Source: Armatimonadota bacterium | Lineage (GTDB): Bacteria; Armatimonadota; UBA10988 | Length of the DNA: 64,000 nucleotides | NCBI GenBank assembly: GCA_016235455.1 | Contig: JACRKZ010000018.1 | Span: 1 to 64,000, forward strand | Direction of reading: 5' to 3' | Part shown: piece by piece, positions 1 to 8,917 of the stretch | How the letters are laid out: each line of letters opens with the position of its first letter | How positions within the stretch are numbered: the stretch's first letter is position 1 | Made by a program: the position numbers and the translations under genes | Notes under the pieces: model-generated | Seen by the model: the letters and a program-made list of their open reading frames with translations, nothing else | Told to the model about the DNA's origin: nothing | Databases searched by the model: none

Positions 1-587
1 ATGCCCAGCCCGTCGGCCTTGAGCTGGCGAATGAGCTCGAACAGCCGCTCCACCTCGCTGGAGTCGAGGCTCGCGGTGGGCTCGTCGAGCACCAGCACCC
101 TGGCCTCCACATCCAGCGCGCGGGCGATGGCCACCATCTGCTGAATGGCCACCGAGAACGAGGAGACCGGCTGCATGACGTCGATGTCGATGCTCAGCCG
201 CGCCATGGCCGCCTCGGCGCCGACGCGCATGGCGCGCCAGTCCAGGCGACCCCAGCGCTTGGGCTGCCGGCCGAGGAAGATGTTCTCCGCCGCCGAGAGG
301 TGCGGAATCAGGTTGACTTCCTGATACACCGTGCTCAGGCCCAGGGCCTGCGCGTCCTGCGGGGAGCCGGGGTCGATGGCTCGGCCGTCGAGCTCGACTT
401 GCCCGGCATCGCGCCGGTAGACGCCGGTCAACACCTTGATGAGCGTGGACTTGCCGGCGCCGTTCTCGCCCATCAGGGCATGGACCTCACCGGCACGCAG
501 GGCGAAATCGACGCCGGACAGGGCCTTGACGCCGGGGAACGCTTTGTCGATGCCGCGCATGGAGAGCAGCGGCGGCGCTTGAGACAC
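1..587 (-). CDS. Sugar ABC transporter ATP-binding protein (partial, YtfR/RbsA-like)
   Basis: Energises uptake of a monosaccharide by hydrolysing ATP at the cytoplasmic face of the membrane. The visible 195 codons hold the first nucleotide-binding domain: Walker A GENGAGKST near residue 37, a Q-loop region (TVYQEVNLIP), a signature-like segment (SVAIQQMVAIARAL) and Walker B VLVLDEPTASLD. The rest, including the usual second ATPase domain, is cut by the window edge. The GTG start at 587 is chosen because GCGGAG lies just upstream and translation begins VSQAPPLLSMRGIDKAFPG, the normal start of this family. It lies 84 bases downstream of the binding-protein gene in the same direction, so the two form one transporter operon. 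The binding protein points to a galactofuranose-type importer. Family certain, sugar inferred. Confidence 0.9.
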   Translation of the reverse strand, partial: MSQAPPLLSMRGIDKAFPGVKALSGVDFALRAGEVHALMGENGAGKSTLIKVLTGVYRRDAGQVELDGRAIDPGSPQDAQALGLSTVYQEVNLIPHLSAAENIFLGRQPKRWGRLDWRAMRVGAEAAMARLSIDIDVMQPVSSFSVAIQQMVAIARALDVEARVLVLDEPTASLDSSEVERLFELIRQLKADGLG

Positions 588-613
588 GAGTGGCTCCGCT
601 CACAAGGGGCAGC

Positions 614-657
614 GCGACCGCCATGGCCCCGGACCGTGCCGGGGCCATGGCGGTCGC
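614..657 (-). terminator. Perfect 19-bp hairpin between binding-protein and ATPase genes
   Basis: The arms at 614-632 and 639-657 are exact reverse complements around a six-base loop. The hairpin lies in the spacer between the stop of the binding-protein gene and the start of the ATPase gene. There is no T-run after it, so an intrinsic terminator is not clear. Hairpins at this place in ABC operons are known to protect the upstream mRNA or to attenuate read-through, which gives an excess of binding protein. Confidence 0.75.
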
Positions 658-671
658 CACAGAGGCAACGC

Positions 672-1691
672 TTAGTACTGGCGCTTGCCGATCTCGTCCT
701 TGGCCTGCGTCTCGTCGAAGACGCCTTCCTTGGACTCGATGCGCTTCTCGACCGGCTTGCCGGCCACGATGGCCTCGACAGCGTCGAAGAGCTGCGGTCC
801 GAGCAGCGGGTTGCACTCCACGGTGCAGTTGAGCTTGCCGGCGACCATGGCCTCGAAGGCGGCCTTCACACCGTCGATGGAGACGATGATGATGTCCTTG
901 CCGGGCTTCTTGCCAGCGGCCTCGATGGCCTGGATGGCGCCGATGGCCATGTCGTCGTTGTGGGCGAAGAGCACGTTGATGTCCTTGCCCTCGGGCGACT
1001 TGAGGAAGGCTTCCATGACGGCCTTGCCCTTGTCGCGCTTGAAGTCGCCGGTCTGCGACTTGATGATGGTCATGCCGGGATTGGCCTTGAGCACTTCCTC
1101 AAAGCCCTTCTTGCGCTCGTTGGCCGGCGCCGAACCCACCGTGCCGGTCAGCTCCGCGATCTTGGCCTTGCCGCCGGTCTTCTTGACCAGCCACTGCGCC
1201 GCGCGCTTGCCTTCCTCGATGAAGTTCGAGCCGATGAACGTCGCGTAGAGCTCGGGGTTGTCGGGGTCGATGGCGCGGTCGGACAGGATCACGGGAATCT
1301 TGGCGTCCTTGGCCTCCTTCAGCACGCTCTCCCAGCCCGTGGCCACCACCGGCGAGAACATGATCACGTCGACCTTGGAGGCGATGTAGGCCTTGATGGC
1401 CTTGATCTGATTCTCCTGCTTCTGCTGCGCATCGTCGAACTTCAGCTCGATGCCGCGCTTGGCGGCCTCGTCCTTGATCGACTTGGTGTTGGCCGTGCGC
1501 CAGCCGCTCTCCGCGCCAACCTGCGCGAAGCCGACCGTAATCTTCTTGCCGGGGTTGGCGCCGCCGGCGTCCTTGCCAGGCTCGGCGGCCTTCTTTTCCG
1601 GCGCGGGCGGCGGCGCGTCGGTCACCTTCGGCGCGCAACCGCCGAGCAGCAACGAGGCCGCCACGCCCAGCGAAAACCATCGACGAATCAT
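672..1691 (-). CDS. Galactofuranose-type sugar-binding lipoprotein (YtfQ-like)
   Basis: Extracytoplasmic substrate-binding component of a sugar ABC importer, 339 residues. The N-terminus is a lipoprotein signal with the lipobox LLLGGC around residues 15-20, followed by a Pro/Ala/Lys linker. The mature part begins ITVGFAQVGAESGWRTAN and continues with DAQQKQENQIKAIKAYIAS, SPVVATGWESVLKEAKDA, SQTGDFKRDKGKAVMEAF and FAHNDDMAIGAIQAIEAAG. These segments closely follow E. coli YtfQ, which binds galactofuranose. The ATG start has GGAG upstream. It is first in a leftward operon with the ATPase at 587. Family very likely; ligand inferred from the close match. The permease genes must lie beyond the window. 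Confidence 0.92.
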   Translation of the reverse strand: MIRRWFSLGVAASLLLGGCAPKVTDAPPPAPEKKAAEPGKDAGGANPGKKITVGFAQVGAESGWRTANTKSIKDEAAKRGIELKFDDAQQKQENQIKAIKAYIASKVDVIMFSPVVATGWESVLKEAKDAKIPVILSDRAIDPDNPELYATFIGSNFIEEGKRAAQWLVKKTGGKAKIAELTGTVGSAPANERKKGFEEVLKANPGMTIIKSQTGDFKRDKGKAVMEAFLKSPEGKDINVLFAHNDDMAIGAIQAIEAAGKKPGKDIIIVSIDGVKAAFEAMVAGKLNCTVECNPLLGPQLFDAVEAIVAGKPVEKRIESKEGVFDETQAKDEIGKRQY

Positions 1692-1861
1692 GCCTGAGTC
1701 TCCTCTCTGTGGATGCTAGCACGCACGTTCCCACGATTCGAGGGCCTTCCTTCCCATCGATAGGATTGCGCAACAAGAGAAGTTCCCACAGCAAGCGGGC
1801 AGCACGTGGACAAGGGCATCGTGGCTCGCACGTTAGCGGTCGCACGCCGTGTCGCCAGTGT

Positions 1862-1890
1862 TTGACCCGCGCAAGGCCACCTGCTATACT
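1862..1890 (+). promoter_or_regulatory. Sigma-70-type promoter for the 1946 gene series
   Basis: TTGACC at 1862-1867 and TATACT at 1885-1890 are separated by exactly 17 bases, close to the housekeeping consensus. The site lies 55 bases before the ATG at 1946 and points rightward, so it probably drives the closely packed genes starting there. Confidence 0.7.
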
Positions 1891-1945
1891 CGGCGGCGTT
1901 GCGCGGGGCGGCCAACAGGGCGGTTCCGGCGGACAGGGAGCGGTC

Positions 1946-2440
1946 ATGGCGGACGAGCGGTGGGAACAGCTCAAACGCCTTCTGCGGCAAGCGGTCGGCG
2001 ATCATGTGGGGCGCGTCGAATACGGCAATCTGCGTCTCGAGGTCTACGACGCGGACGGTGCGGACAGTGAGAACGCGCGTATCGCCATGGCGTTCGAAGT
2101 GCCCGGTGGGTCGACCAACCAGTTCGCCGTGAGCTTCGAGGGTGGCGAGTTCGCCATGCTCGATTCGCTGGCCGATAATGTGCTGCGCATGAGCGATCCC
2201 GTGCAGGTGGTCGATCATCTCCGTGCCCAGATCGAGCAGATCCCCGACTACCGCATCAAGCGCCTCTACCATGACATCGACGAACTGATCGCCACCGGCG
2301 CCACGCGCCAGGCGGTGCTCGAGGAACTCAATCGCCTGCTGCGGCTGGGCACCGAGTTCCGCGGTGGCAGCCTGACCCTGGACGAGTTGACCGACGCCTG
2401 CCGATTCACGGCCAGCCGGTTCACTGGGGTGGAGGCCTGA
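1946..2440 (+). CDS. Hypothetical protein, 164 aa
   Basis: I do not recognise this family. It is soluble, acidic and has no signal peptide or membrane segment. The first half looks like a beta-rich domain (RVEYGNLRLEVYDADGAD, then FAVSFEGGEFAMLDSLADN); the second half is helical with many Leu and Arg residues. The open frame extends upstream, but ATG 1946 is chosen because GGGAG precedes it by six bases and a good promoter ends at 1890, so upstream codons would lie at or before the transcript start. The following gene starts three bases after its stop, so they are probably co-translated. Confidence 0.75.
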   Translation: MADERWEQLKRLLRQAVGDHVGRVEYGNLRLEVYDADGADSENARIAMAFEVPGGSTNQFAVSFEGGEFAMLDSLADNVLRMSDPVQVVDHLRAQIEQIPDYRIKRLYHDIDELIATGATRQAVLEELNRLLRLGTEFRGGSLTLDELTDACRFTASRFTGVEA

Positions 2441-2442
2441 CC

Positions 2443-3192
2443 TTGCGCCGGTCAGATCTGCAGGCCGATGCCCTGGCGTTCATGTATGCCCATGAGTTCT
2501 GCGAGCAGCAGATCGAAGAGAAAGAACTCAACAACCCGCTCGCCCATGACATCCAGTTCCCTACCAAGGCCCCGCTGAGCAACAAGATCATCGACCGCAA
2601 CGAGGTCGCCGAGAAGGTCATCTTCTGCGCGTTGGCCGACCTGCACGCCCAGAAGCGGCTGATCTTCACTCTCCGGCCCGTTGAACGCGTGCTCGGCCAG
2701 CACTGGCTGTGTCGATTGCTACAGTTCTTCGGCTTCCCACGCTACCACCTGCTAGTGCAGCGCGACGGCTCGTTCAACGCTTCTCCGCTCAATACGGCAC
2801 TGGTCAATGTCTTCGACGAACTGCTGCAGCCTGGCAGCGATTTCGTCTCGGAGCCGCGGCTGCCCGTGCGCCGGTTGCTGCATCTGCTGTTCAAGAGCCG
2901 CGACGAAGAGCGTGAGCCGTACCACGACATCCTGCAGTGGGTCGGCAACGAGCTGTGCGACGAGGGTTACTACCGCGAGTCGACCGAAGTCACCGTCGGC
3001 GCCACACCGTTCAAGGAAGCGCACCCCGATCTGGAGAAGATGCGCGAAGCCGCGGACCAGGTGGCGGCGCTCAAGGATCGGCTGGCCCGCTTCGAGCGGC
3101 GCGAGCCCGAACTCTATGCCGCCCTCAAGAAGACCGTGGCCGACACCATGAAGGAGCTGTCGACGCTGTTCCAGCGCCGCTACACGCTGTGA
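2443..3192 (+). CDS. Hypothetical protein, 249 aa
   Basis: Unrecognised soluble protein starting with TTG at 2443. A strong GGAGG sits at 2431-2435 within the end of the upstream gene, which supports translational coupling. The sequence is charged and mostly helical; the last 60 residues (MREAADQVAALKDRLARFE onward) read as a coiled coil. No catalytic motif or membrane segment is visible. Its stop overlaps the start of the membrane protease gene (TGATG), so the three genes from 1946 are likely one transcription unit. Function unknown. Confidence 0.75.
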   Translation: MRRSDLQADALAFMYAHEFCEQQIEEKELNNPLAHDIQFPTKAPLSNKIIDRNEVAEKVIFCALADLHAQKRLIFTLRPVERVLGQHWLCRLLQFFGFPRYHLLVQRDGSFNASPLNTALVNVFDELLQPGSDFVSEPRLPVRRLLHLLFKSRDEEREPYHDILQWVGNELCDEGYYRESTEVTVGATPFKEAHPDLEKMREAADQVAALKDRLARFERREPELYAALKKTVADTMKELSTLFQRRYTL

Positions 3193-4298
3193 TGGTCAAG
3201 CTGGCCCGCCGCTTCTGGGATGAGGAGATCGCGCCTGTCGTGGCAGGCGTCGACCCCACCACGGCCTTCGTCGCCATCCTCGGCACCACCGCGCTTGTCA
3301 ACAAGCGCTACATCGCCGACGGGTTCATCCTGTCCTCGGCCGCCGGCCGCTGGCTGGCCATGGCCGGCTGGCTAGTGGCTCTGACGCTGGCCCTGGCCGT
3401 GCTGCGCCGCCGGCCGGGCAGTGTCGTCGCCGGCGTGGCAGCAGGGGTCGGCGGGCTGGCCGTCCTCGGCGGCGCCCTGGCGCTGGGCCGCGCCGTGCCA
3501 GCCTGGGGCTGCGTGCCCCAGCAGCTGTCCACCATCTTCGTCATGATGCTGCTGGTGTGGATACCGCTGATCCTCGCGCTGTGGTGCCAGGTCCGCGCCG
3601 ACCGGTTGCCGCCCTGGCCCAGACGCGCGCATGGGCTGCTGGCCGTCGGCGTGCTGGCCACCCTCATCGTCGTCAGTCGCCTTGGCCCGATGCGCACGCT
3701 GCTGCTCGACTTCCGGTACGACAAGCTCAACTGGTGTCTGCTGACCTTCGGCTGGCTGTATCTGGGCACGCGGCTGCCATCGCTGGTGCTCCTCGGCCGG
3801 GGCGAGACCAACGACGGGCTCGGCGCCGGACGCTGGCGGTTCTGGCTGCCTTGGACTCTGGCTATGCTGGTGTTCATGGTGGTGCTCATCGTGCTCTACG
3901 CCGGCGGGCAGAGCCAGTTCACCAGCTTCTATCCGATGTTCCGCGGCGAATGGCCCAACTGGTCGCCGGTGCGCGACGGATATGGCTTCCTGGTCGCCTT
4001 CGAGATCGCCCAAGGCTGCTACTTTCTGGCCTGGGAGTACTTCTTCCGTGGCTGGATGCTGTTCCGCCTGGAGCCGCTCTGCGGGCCGAACGCCATCCTG
4101 TGGCAGACCATCCCGTTTGTACTCATGCATCTGGGCAAGCCGGGCCCGGAGCTGCATTCGTCGCTCATCGCCGGGCTGGTGCTGGGCTGGCTGGCGCTGC
4201 GCAGCCGCTCATTCTGGCCGTGCTTCTTGCTCCATTGGAGCGCTGCGTGCACTATGGACCTGGTAGCCGTGTGGCACCTCGCCCAGCGCGTCCACTAA
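3192..4298 (+). CDS. CPBP-family (CAAX/Abi) intramembrane protease-like protein
   Basis: Integral membrane protein of 368 residues with about eight to ten hydrophobic helices. The C-terminal third carries the CPBP signature: WEYFFRGWMLF near residue 282 (the ExxxR motif, with Trp where the first Glu of EExxxR is usual), FVLMHLGKPG (FxxxH motif) and FLLHWSAACTMD. These are the glutamate and histidines that bind the catalytic metal in Rce1-like proteases. The substrate is unknown; bacterial members act in bacteriocin immunity or protein processing. ATG 3192 overlaps the previous stop. It is followed after 23 bases by bshC. Family assignment good, activity inferred. Confidence 0.8.
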   Translation: MVKLARRFWDEEIAPVVAGVDPTTAFVAILGTTALVNKRYIADGFILSSAAGRWLAMAGWLVALTLALAVLRRRPGSVVAGVAAGVGGLAVLGGALALGRAVPAWGCVPQQLSTIFVMMLLVWIPLILALWCQVRADRLPPWPRRAHGLLAVGVLATLIVVSRLGPMRTLLLDFRYDKLNWCLLTFGWLYLGTRLPSLVLLGRGETNDGLGAGRWRFWLPWTLAMLVFMVVLIVLYAGGQSQFTSFYPMFRGEWPNWSPVRDGYGFLVAFEIAQGCYFLAWEYFFRGWMLFRLEPLCGPNAILWQTIPFVLMHLGKPGPELHSSLIAGLVLGWLALRSRSFWPCFLLHWSAACTMDLVAVWHLAQRVH

Positions 4299-4300
4299 CC

Positions 4301-4317
4301 GCCGCCAGGGAGGCGGC
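4301..4317 (+). promoter_or_regulatory. Hairpin holding the bshC Shine-Dalgarno
   Basis: GCCGCC at 4301-4306 pairs with GGCGGC at 4312-4317 around the loop AGGGA. The ribosome-binding sequence AGGGAGG (4307-4313) is thus in the loop and the first stem bases, four to ten bases before the bshC ATG at 4322. It may tune translation of bshC. Confidence 0.45.
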
Positions 4318-4321
4318 TCGC

Positions 4322-5974
4322 ATGAGCAGCGACACCCCCTACTGCAACCAGTCGCTGGCGGAGGCCTGGTCGACACAACCGCTGGCCGCCGGCTTTCTGT
4401 TGGGCCTGCCCGAACTGGGCACGTTCTACCCCTACTCGCCGTCGCCCGCGGCATCCGACGCGGCCTGGAGCGCACGTTCGAAGCAGGCCTTCGGTGCCGA
4501 TCGCGTGGCCGTCAGCGCGGCGCTGACCGACTTCATGGCGCCGCTGGGCATCACCGAGCCCCAGCGCCGCAACCTGGCCTTGCTGGCGCGCGAAGGCACC
4601 GGCGTGGTGATCACGGGCCAGCAGCCCGGCCTGTTCGGTGGGCCGCTCTACAGCCTGCACAAGGCGCTGACCGCCGTGGTCGAGGCCGCTCGCCTCAGCG
4701 AGCGCGGCCGGCCCACGGTGCCGGTGTTCTGGATGGCCACCGAGGACGACGACTGGGCCGAGGTCGCCTCGACCACCAGCATCGACCGCTCCGACAACCT
4801 GCGCCGACTGACGCTGGGCGCGTCGCCCTGCTCGTGCCAGTACGTGGGCGCCGTGCCGCTTGACCGCGCCGTGCTCGACGCGCTGCTGGACGAGGTGGCG
4901 GAGGCCCTGCCGAGCGGTGAACACAGCCTGACCCTGGTCGAGACGCTGCGCGGCCAATGCGCCGCGGCGTCGACGTTTGGCGAGTGGTTCGCGCGCTGCT
5001 GGCAGGCGCTGCTCGGCGAGACCGGCTTGCTCCTGCTCGATCCCACGCACCCGGCGATGCGCGCCCAGGTGGCACCGTTCAACGAGCTCCTGCTCGACGA
5101 CCCGCTGGGGCCGACGCGGCTGGCCGCTGAGGCGGGCGCCGCGCTGGAGCTGTTGGGCTATAAGCCGGGCACGCACCGCGCCGCCGACCTGTGCGCCTTC
5201 TACCTGATCGAGGACGGCTGTCGGCGGCGGCTGACCTTCGACGGCACGCATCTGAACACGGCCAGCGGCACCCGCCTGACGCCCGCCGAGCTTCGCAAGC
5301 GACTGGCCAATGACCCCACGATCATCAGCCACGGCGTGCTGACGCGGCCGGTCGCCCAGGACTACTTGCTGCCCACCGCGGGCTTTGTGCTTGGCCCGGG
5401 TGAGATCGCCTACGCCGCCCAGGTCGCTCCCATCTACGATCATCTGGGCATCGCCCGGCCGCACCTGCTGCCGCGCCGCTCGTTGACGCTCGTGCCGCCC
5501 AAGGCGGCCCGTACGCTGGAGCAGTACCACTTGCGGCCATGCGACCTGCTGGTGCCGCGCGAGACGCTCATCAGCCGCGTCGTGCGCGATCAGGAGGGCG
5601 CCGAGACGACGGCGGTGGTCGAGACCGCGCGCGCGGCCATCGCCGCGGCGCTGGCGCCGGTCATCGACCACGCCTCCGCGGTCGATGCCACACTGGCCAA
5701 GCCGGCGGAAGGCTTGGTCAATCGCTTCGGCAGCGAACTGGAGAAGCTGGAGAAGTCAGTCCAGCGTGCACTGCGCCAGCGGGCCGAGGTGCACGTCCGC
5801 CGGCTCAGCGCGGCCCATGCCTGGCTGGCACCTGACGGCCGGTCGCAGGAGCGCGTGCTGGGGATGTTGCCCTTCCTGGCGGTGGTCGGACCGACTCTGG
5901 TCGAGCGTGTTCAGCAGGCCGTGGCGAGCACGCCCTGGGACCAGCATGGCGTGGTACAGTTGGGCCATGAGTGA
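4322..5974 (+). CDS. bshC: Bacillithiol biosynthesis cysteine-adding enzyme BshC
   Basis: Proposed to ligate cysteine to glucosaminyl-malate in the last step of bacillithiol synthesis, in the cytosol. The 550 residues match the usual family length. Diagnostic segments are VVITGQQPGLFGGPLYSLHK around residue 98, PVFWMATEDDDWAEV around 137, and GFVLGPGEIAYAAQVAPIY; the C-terminus has the expected helical stretch (FGSELEKLEKSVQRAL). ATG 4322 follows AGGGAGG. The gene overlaps gpsA by eight bases. No bshA or bshB is in the window, so low-molecular-weight thiol synthesis is split over the genome. Presence of bshC suggests bacillithiol rather than glutathione as the main thiol. Confidence 0.9.
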   Translation: MSSDTPYCNQSLAEAWSTQPLAAGFLLGLPELGTFYPYSPSPAASDAAWSARSKQAFGADRVAVSAALTDFMAPLGITEPQRRNLALLAREGTGVVITGQQPGLFGGPLYSLHKALTAVVEAARLSERGRPTVPVFWMATEDDDWAEVASTTSIDRSDNLRRLTLGASPCSCQYVGAVPLDRAVLDALLDEVAEALPSGEHSLTLVETLRGQCAAASTFGEWFARCWQALLGETGLLLLDPTHPAMRAQVAPFNELLLDDPLGPTRLAAEAGAALELLGYKPGTHRAADLCAFYLIEDGCRRRLTFDGTHLNTASGTRLTPAELRKRLANDPTIISHGVLTRPVAQDYLLPTAGFVLGPGEIAYAAQVAPIYDHLGIARPHLLPRRSLTLVPPKAARTLEQYHLRPCDLLVPRETLISRVVRDQEGAETTAVVETARAAIAAALAPVIDHASAVDATLAKPAEGLVNRFGSELEKLEKSVQRALRQRAEVHVRRLSAAHAWLAPDGRSQERVLGMLPFLAVVGPTLVERVQQAVASTPWDQHGVVQLGHE

Positions 5975-6980
5975 AGCGCGCGAACGCCCTGTAGCCGTCA
6001 TCGGCGCCGGGTCATGGGGCACGGGACTGGCCTGGCTGCTAGGCCGGCGGGGCCTCACCACACGTCTCTGGTGCCGCCGGGCGGAGTTGGCCGAAGCCAT
6101 CGCCCGCGAGCACTTCAACCCGTCGTATCTGCCCGAAGCCCAGTTGCCCGACACGGTCACTGCCACCGCCGACTTGGCCGAAGCAGTCCGTGACGCTCAG
6201 GCAGTGCTTTTCACGGTGCCGTCGGTCGGACTGCGCGCCGTCGCTGAGCAATTGGCCGCGCATCTCCCCGCTGGCGCGCCGGTCATCTCCGCGGTCAAGG
6301 GCCTGGACCACCAGACGGGCGAGCGTATGACCGTCGTACTGCGCGCGGCCATCGGCGAAGACAACCCGGTGGCGGCGCTGTCGGGCCCCAACCTGGCCCA
6401 CGAGATTGCCGCCGGCCAGCCGGCCGGGGCGGTCATCGCGCACCCGGACCCCGAAGTACGCCAGCCGCTGCAGGCGCTGCTCAGTTCGCCCACGTTCCGC
6501 GTCTACACCAACCCCGACGTGGCTGGCGTGGAGCTGTGCGGCGCTCTCAAGAACCCTCTGGCCATCGCCGCCGGCGTGAGCGACGGTCTGGGCTATGGCG
6601 ACAACACCAAGGCTGCGCTGATGACCCGCGGCATGCACGAGATCACGCGCCTGGGTGTGGCATTGGGTGCCGACCGCCGCACGTTCGCCGGCCTATGCGG
6701 GTTCGGCGACCTGCTGGCCACCTGCCACAGCCCGCACAGCCGCAACCGCACCCTCGGCGAGCGCCTGGGTCGCGGCGAGGGCCTGGACCACATCATCCAT
6801 GCCAGCAGCGAGGTGGCCGAGGGCGTGCCCACCACTCGCACCGCCACTCGCCTGGCGCGTGGCTTGGAAGTGGAGATGCCCATCCTCTACGAGCTGCACG
6901 CCGTGCTATTCGAGGGCAAGCCGCCAAGCGAGGCGGTGGAGACGCTGCTGGGGCGGATCACGGTGGAGGAGTTCCACTAG
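5967..6980 (+). CDS. gpsA: Glycerol-3-phosphate dehydrogenase [NAD(P)+]
   Basis: Reduces dihydroxyacetone phosphate to sn-glycerol 3-phosphate for phospholipid synthesis in the cytosol. The N-terminal Rossmann motif is AVIGAGSWGTGLAWLLGRRG. Other family markers are VKGLDHQTGERM, AALSGPNLAHEIA, ELCGALKNPLAIAAG with the catalytic lysine, GDNTKAALMTRGMHEITRLG, GFGDLLATCHSPHSRNR and EGVPTTRT. The length of 337 is typical. ATG 5967 overlaps the end of bshC, so the two are co-translated. No unusual changes seen. Confidence 0.96.
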   Translation: MSEARERPVAVIGAGSWGTGLAWLLGRRGLTTRLWCRRAELAEAIAREHFNPSYLPEAQLPDTVTATADLAEAVRDAQAVLFTVPSVGLRAVAEQLAAHLPAGAPVISAVKGLDHQTGERMTVVLRAAIGEDNPVAALSGPNLAHEIAAGQPAGAVIAHPDPEVRQPLQALLSSPTFRVYTNPDVAGVELCGALKNPLAIAAGVSDGLGYGDNTKAALMTRGMHEITRLGVALGADRRTFAGLCGFGDLLATCHSPHSRNRTLGERLGRGEGLDHIIHASSEVAEGVPTTRTATRLARGLEVEMPILYELHAVLFEGKPPSEAVETLLGRITVEEFH

Positions 6981-7045
6981 GTTCGGCGACCGCCACACGG
7001 CAGGAACGGGCGGCCGCGCAACGAACCACGCGGTCGGAGAGTTCC

Positions 7046-7792
7046 ATGCCGACCGCCGCTGCCAACTACCTGTCCGCTGTCCGCCGCATTCTGGAGCACA
7101 TCGAGACGACGCAACTCGACGTCGTCGACCAGGCCGCTGTGATCGTTGCCGACTGCCTGTCGGCCGGCGGCGCGGTCTGGTGCGGCGATATCGGCCATGG
7201 CAACGAAGGCGACTTCATTAACCGCGCCGGCGGGCTGGCTTGCCTGCACAAGTTCAGCTTCGGCTTCAACCTCCATCAGCCTGTCGCCCGGTGCTTGGAG
7301 GGCCGGCCACGGCCCGAGCCGTTCGACCAGGAGGCCGAGACCGTGCGCGCTTGCCTCAAGCTGAGCAACACGCGGCCTGGCGATGTGCTGCTGATCAGTT
7401 CGGTCTCGGGCAAGAACATCCGCCCCGTGGAGATCGCCCTGGCCGCCCGCGGGATGGGCGTCAAGGTCTTCGCGCTGACGTCACTGCCGTATACGAGTCG
7501 CGTGGAGAGCTTGCACCCGTCGGGCCAGAAGCTGTGCGATGCCGCCGACCTGGTGCTGGACATCGGCGCGCCCTACGGCGACGCCGCCGTCACGATTCCC
7601 GGCTACGAGTGCGACCTTATGCCCGTGTCTGGCGTCTCCATGATCGTGCTCGGCTGGTGCCTGTGGGGTCGCGTGGCCGAGATGCTCGCCGAGCGGGGTA
7701 CGCCGGCCAGCGTCTTCATGAGCTTCAACCGCGATGGCGGCCCCGAGTTCTATGACCAGCAGGCCAAACGCTACCACGAACTGGGATACTGA
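7046..7792 (+). CDS. SIS-domain protein (phosphosugar-binding), first paralog
   Basis: A 248-residue single SIS-fold protein, a fold that binds phosphosugars in isomerases, etherases and regulators. Visible SIS features are GGAVWCGDIGHGNEGDFIN, the phosphate-binding VLLISSVSGKNIRPVEIAL, and LTSLPYTSRVESLHPSG followed by DIGAPYGDAAV. The same order of motifs occurs in the paralog at 8918, and both resemble the UPF0309 (YckN-like) group. GGAGA precedes ATG 7046. It is the first of three genes with tiny spacers; the next starts one base after its stop. The reaction is unknown; an amino-sugar phosphate role is inferred from the fold. Confidence 0.85.
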   Translation: MPTAAANYLSAVRRILEHIETTQLDVVDQAAVIVADCLSAGGAVWCGDIGHGNEGDFINRAGGLACLHKFSFGFNLHQPVARCLEGRPRPEPFDQEAETVRACLKLSNTRPGDVLLISSVSGKNIRPVEIALAARGMGVKVFALTSLPYTSRVESLHPSGQKLCDAADLVLDIGAPYGDAAVTIPGYECDLMPVSGVSMIVLGWCLWGRVAEMLAERGTPASVFMSFNRDGGPEFYDQQAKRYHELGY

Positions 7793-7793
7793 G

Positions 7794-8900
7794 ATGGGTG
7801 AGGCGCGGCGGGTGATCGAGGGTGTGCGGCAGGTCGGGTTCTACCCGGATCTGGGCTGTCAGGGCTGTCCCGAGGACATGCCGTTCCCGTCAGCCCTGGC
7901 CGCCTGCCTGGAGTACCTGGGCGAGGACCGGCAAGCAGGCCCGTTCCAGAGCGGCCAGGTGTTCGACCACGGCGGACTGACCGCGCATCTGATGGCCGTC
8001 TCTGGCAACAGCTTCCAGCTCTGCTGGCAGCCCGGTTGGCACATGGACAATGTGTCGCTGCCCCACCTCACCGAAGACCCCGATGAGCCCTACCGCCGCG
8101 CGCTGTGGGCCGTGGGCCGGCCAAATATGCTGGTCAAGCGCGCCGCCGACCGCGACAATGCCGCCCTGTTCCGCCGCGCGGTGACCGAGAGCATCGACCA
8201 CGGCGTGCCGCTGCTGGGCTTCGGCGTGGTGGGCCCGCCCGATGCGAGCATCATCACCGGCTACGATGACGGCGGCGAAGTGGTCATCGGCTGGAGCCAC
8301 TTCCAGGCCTGGGCCGATGCCACACCGGGTCTGGCCTTCGAGCCCGACGGCCAGTATCGCCGCCGGGGCTGGCACGACGCCTGCGAGATGCTGCTGCTCC
8401 TCGGCCGCGCGGTGCCCCGGCCGCCACTGGACGAGGTGGTGCGCGAAACGCTCCGGCACGCCGTGGCCATCATGGGCCGCGTCTCGTCCCGGCCCGTGGG
8501 GTTGGCGGCCTACCGGGCCTGGGCCGACCAGTTGCGCGGCGCGACCGACGTCAGTTCCGACGACATGCTCACGCTGCGCGGGCAGTTCGCCGTGCACGAC
8601 GACGCCGTGGGCACCATCGCCGAGACGCGCTGGTATGCCGGCCAGTGGCTGCAGCGCGTGCTGGCCGACGGCATCGGGCCAGCCGCCCCGTTGACCGCGG
8701 CGGCGGCCTGCTTCGACCGCCAGCACGACCTGATGTGGCGCGCCTGGGGCCTGGTCGGCGGCAATGGCCGTGACGATGCCAAGGCGCTGGCCTTCGCCGA
8801 CCCCGCCGTGCGCGACGCGCTGGCCGAAGTCATCGAGCAGGCGCGCGACGAAGAGGCGGCGGCCGGCGGGCATCTGCGCGATGCGCTGGCGACGTGGTGA
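7794..8900 (+). CDS. Hypothetical protein between two SIS genes, 368 aa
   Basis: I do not recognise this family with confidence. It is soluble and begins MGEARRVIEGVRQVGFYPD. Residues 20-45 have a Cys-rich segment (LGCQGCPEDMPFPSALAAC), and residues around 155 read DASIITGYDDGGEVVIGW, which weakly recalls the His-containing strand of papain- or C39-like folds. The C-terminal half is helical. The gene starts one base after the first SIS gene and is followed by the second, so the three almost certainly act together, perhaps on a peptidoglycan-type amino sugar. ATG 7794 is chosen because translation is coupled at that point. Confidence 0.7.
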   Translation: MGEARRVIEGVRQVGFYPDLGCQGCPEDMPFPSALAACLEYLGEDRQAGPFQSGQVFDHGGLTAHLMAVSGNSFQLCWQPGWHMDNVSLPHLTEDPDEPYRRALWAVGRPNMLVKRAADRDNAALFRRAVTESIDHGVPLLGFGVVGPPDASIITGYDDGGEVVIGWSHFQAWADATPGLAFEPDGQYRRRGWHDACEMLLLLGRAVPRPPLDEVVRETLRHAVAIMGRVSSRPVGLAAYRAWADQLRGATDVSSDDMLTLRGQFAVHDDAVGTIAETRWYAGQWLQRVLADGIGPAAPLTAAAACFDRQHDLMWRAWGLVGGNGRDDAKALAFADPAVRDALAEVIEQARDEEAAAGGHLRDALATW

Positions 8901-8917
8901 GATCGAGGAGACAAGGC

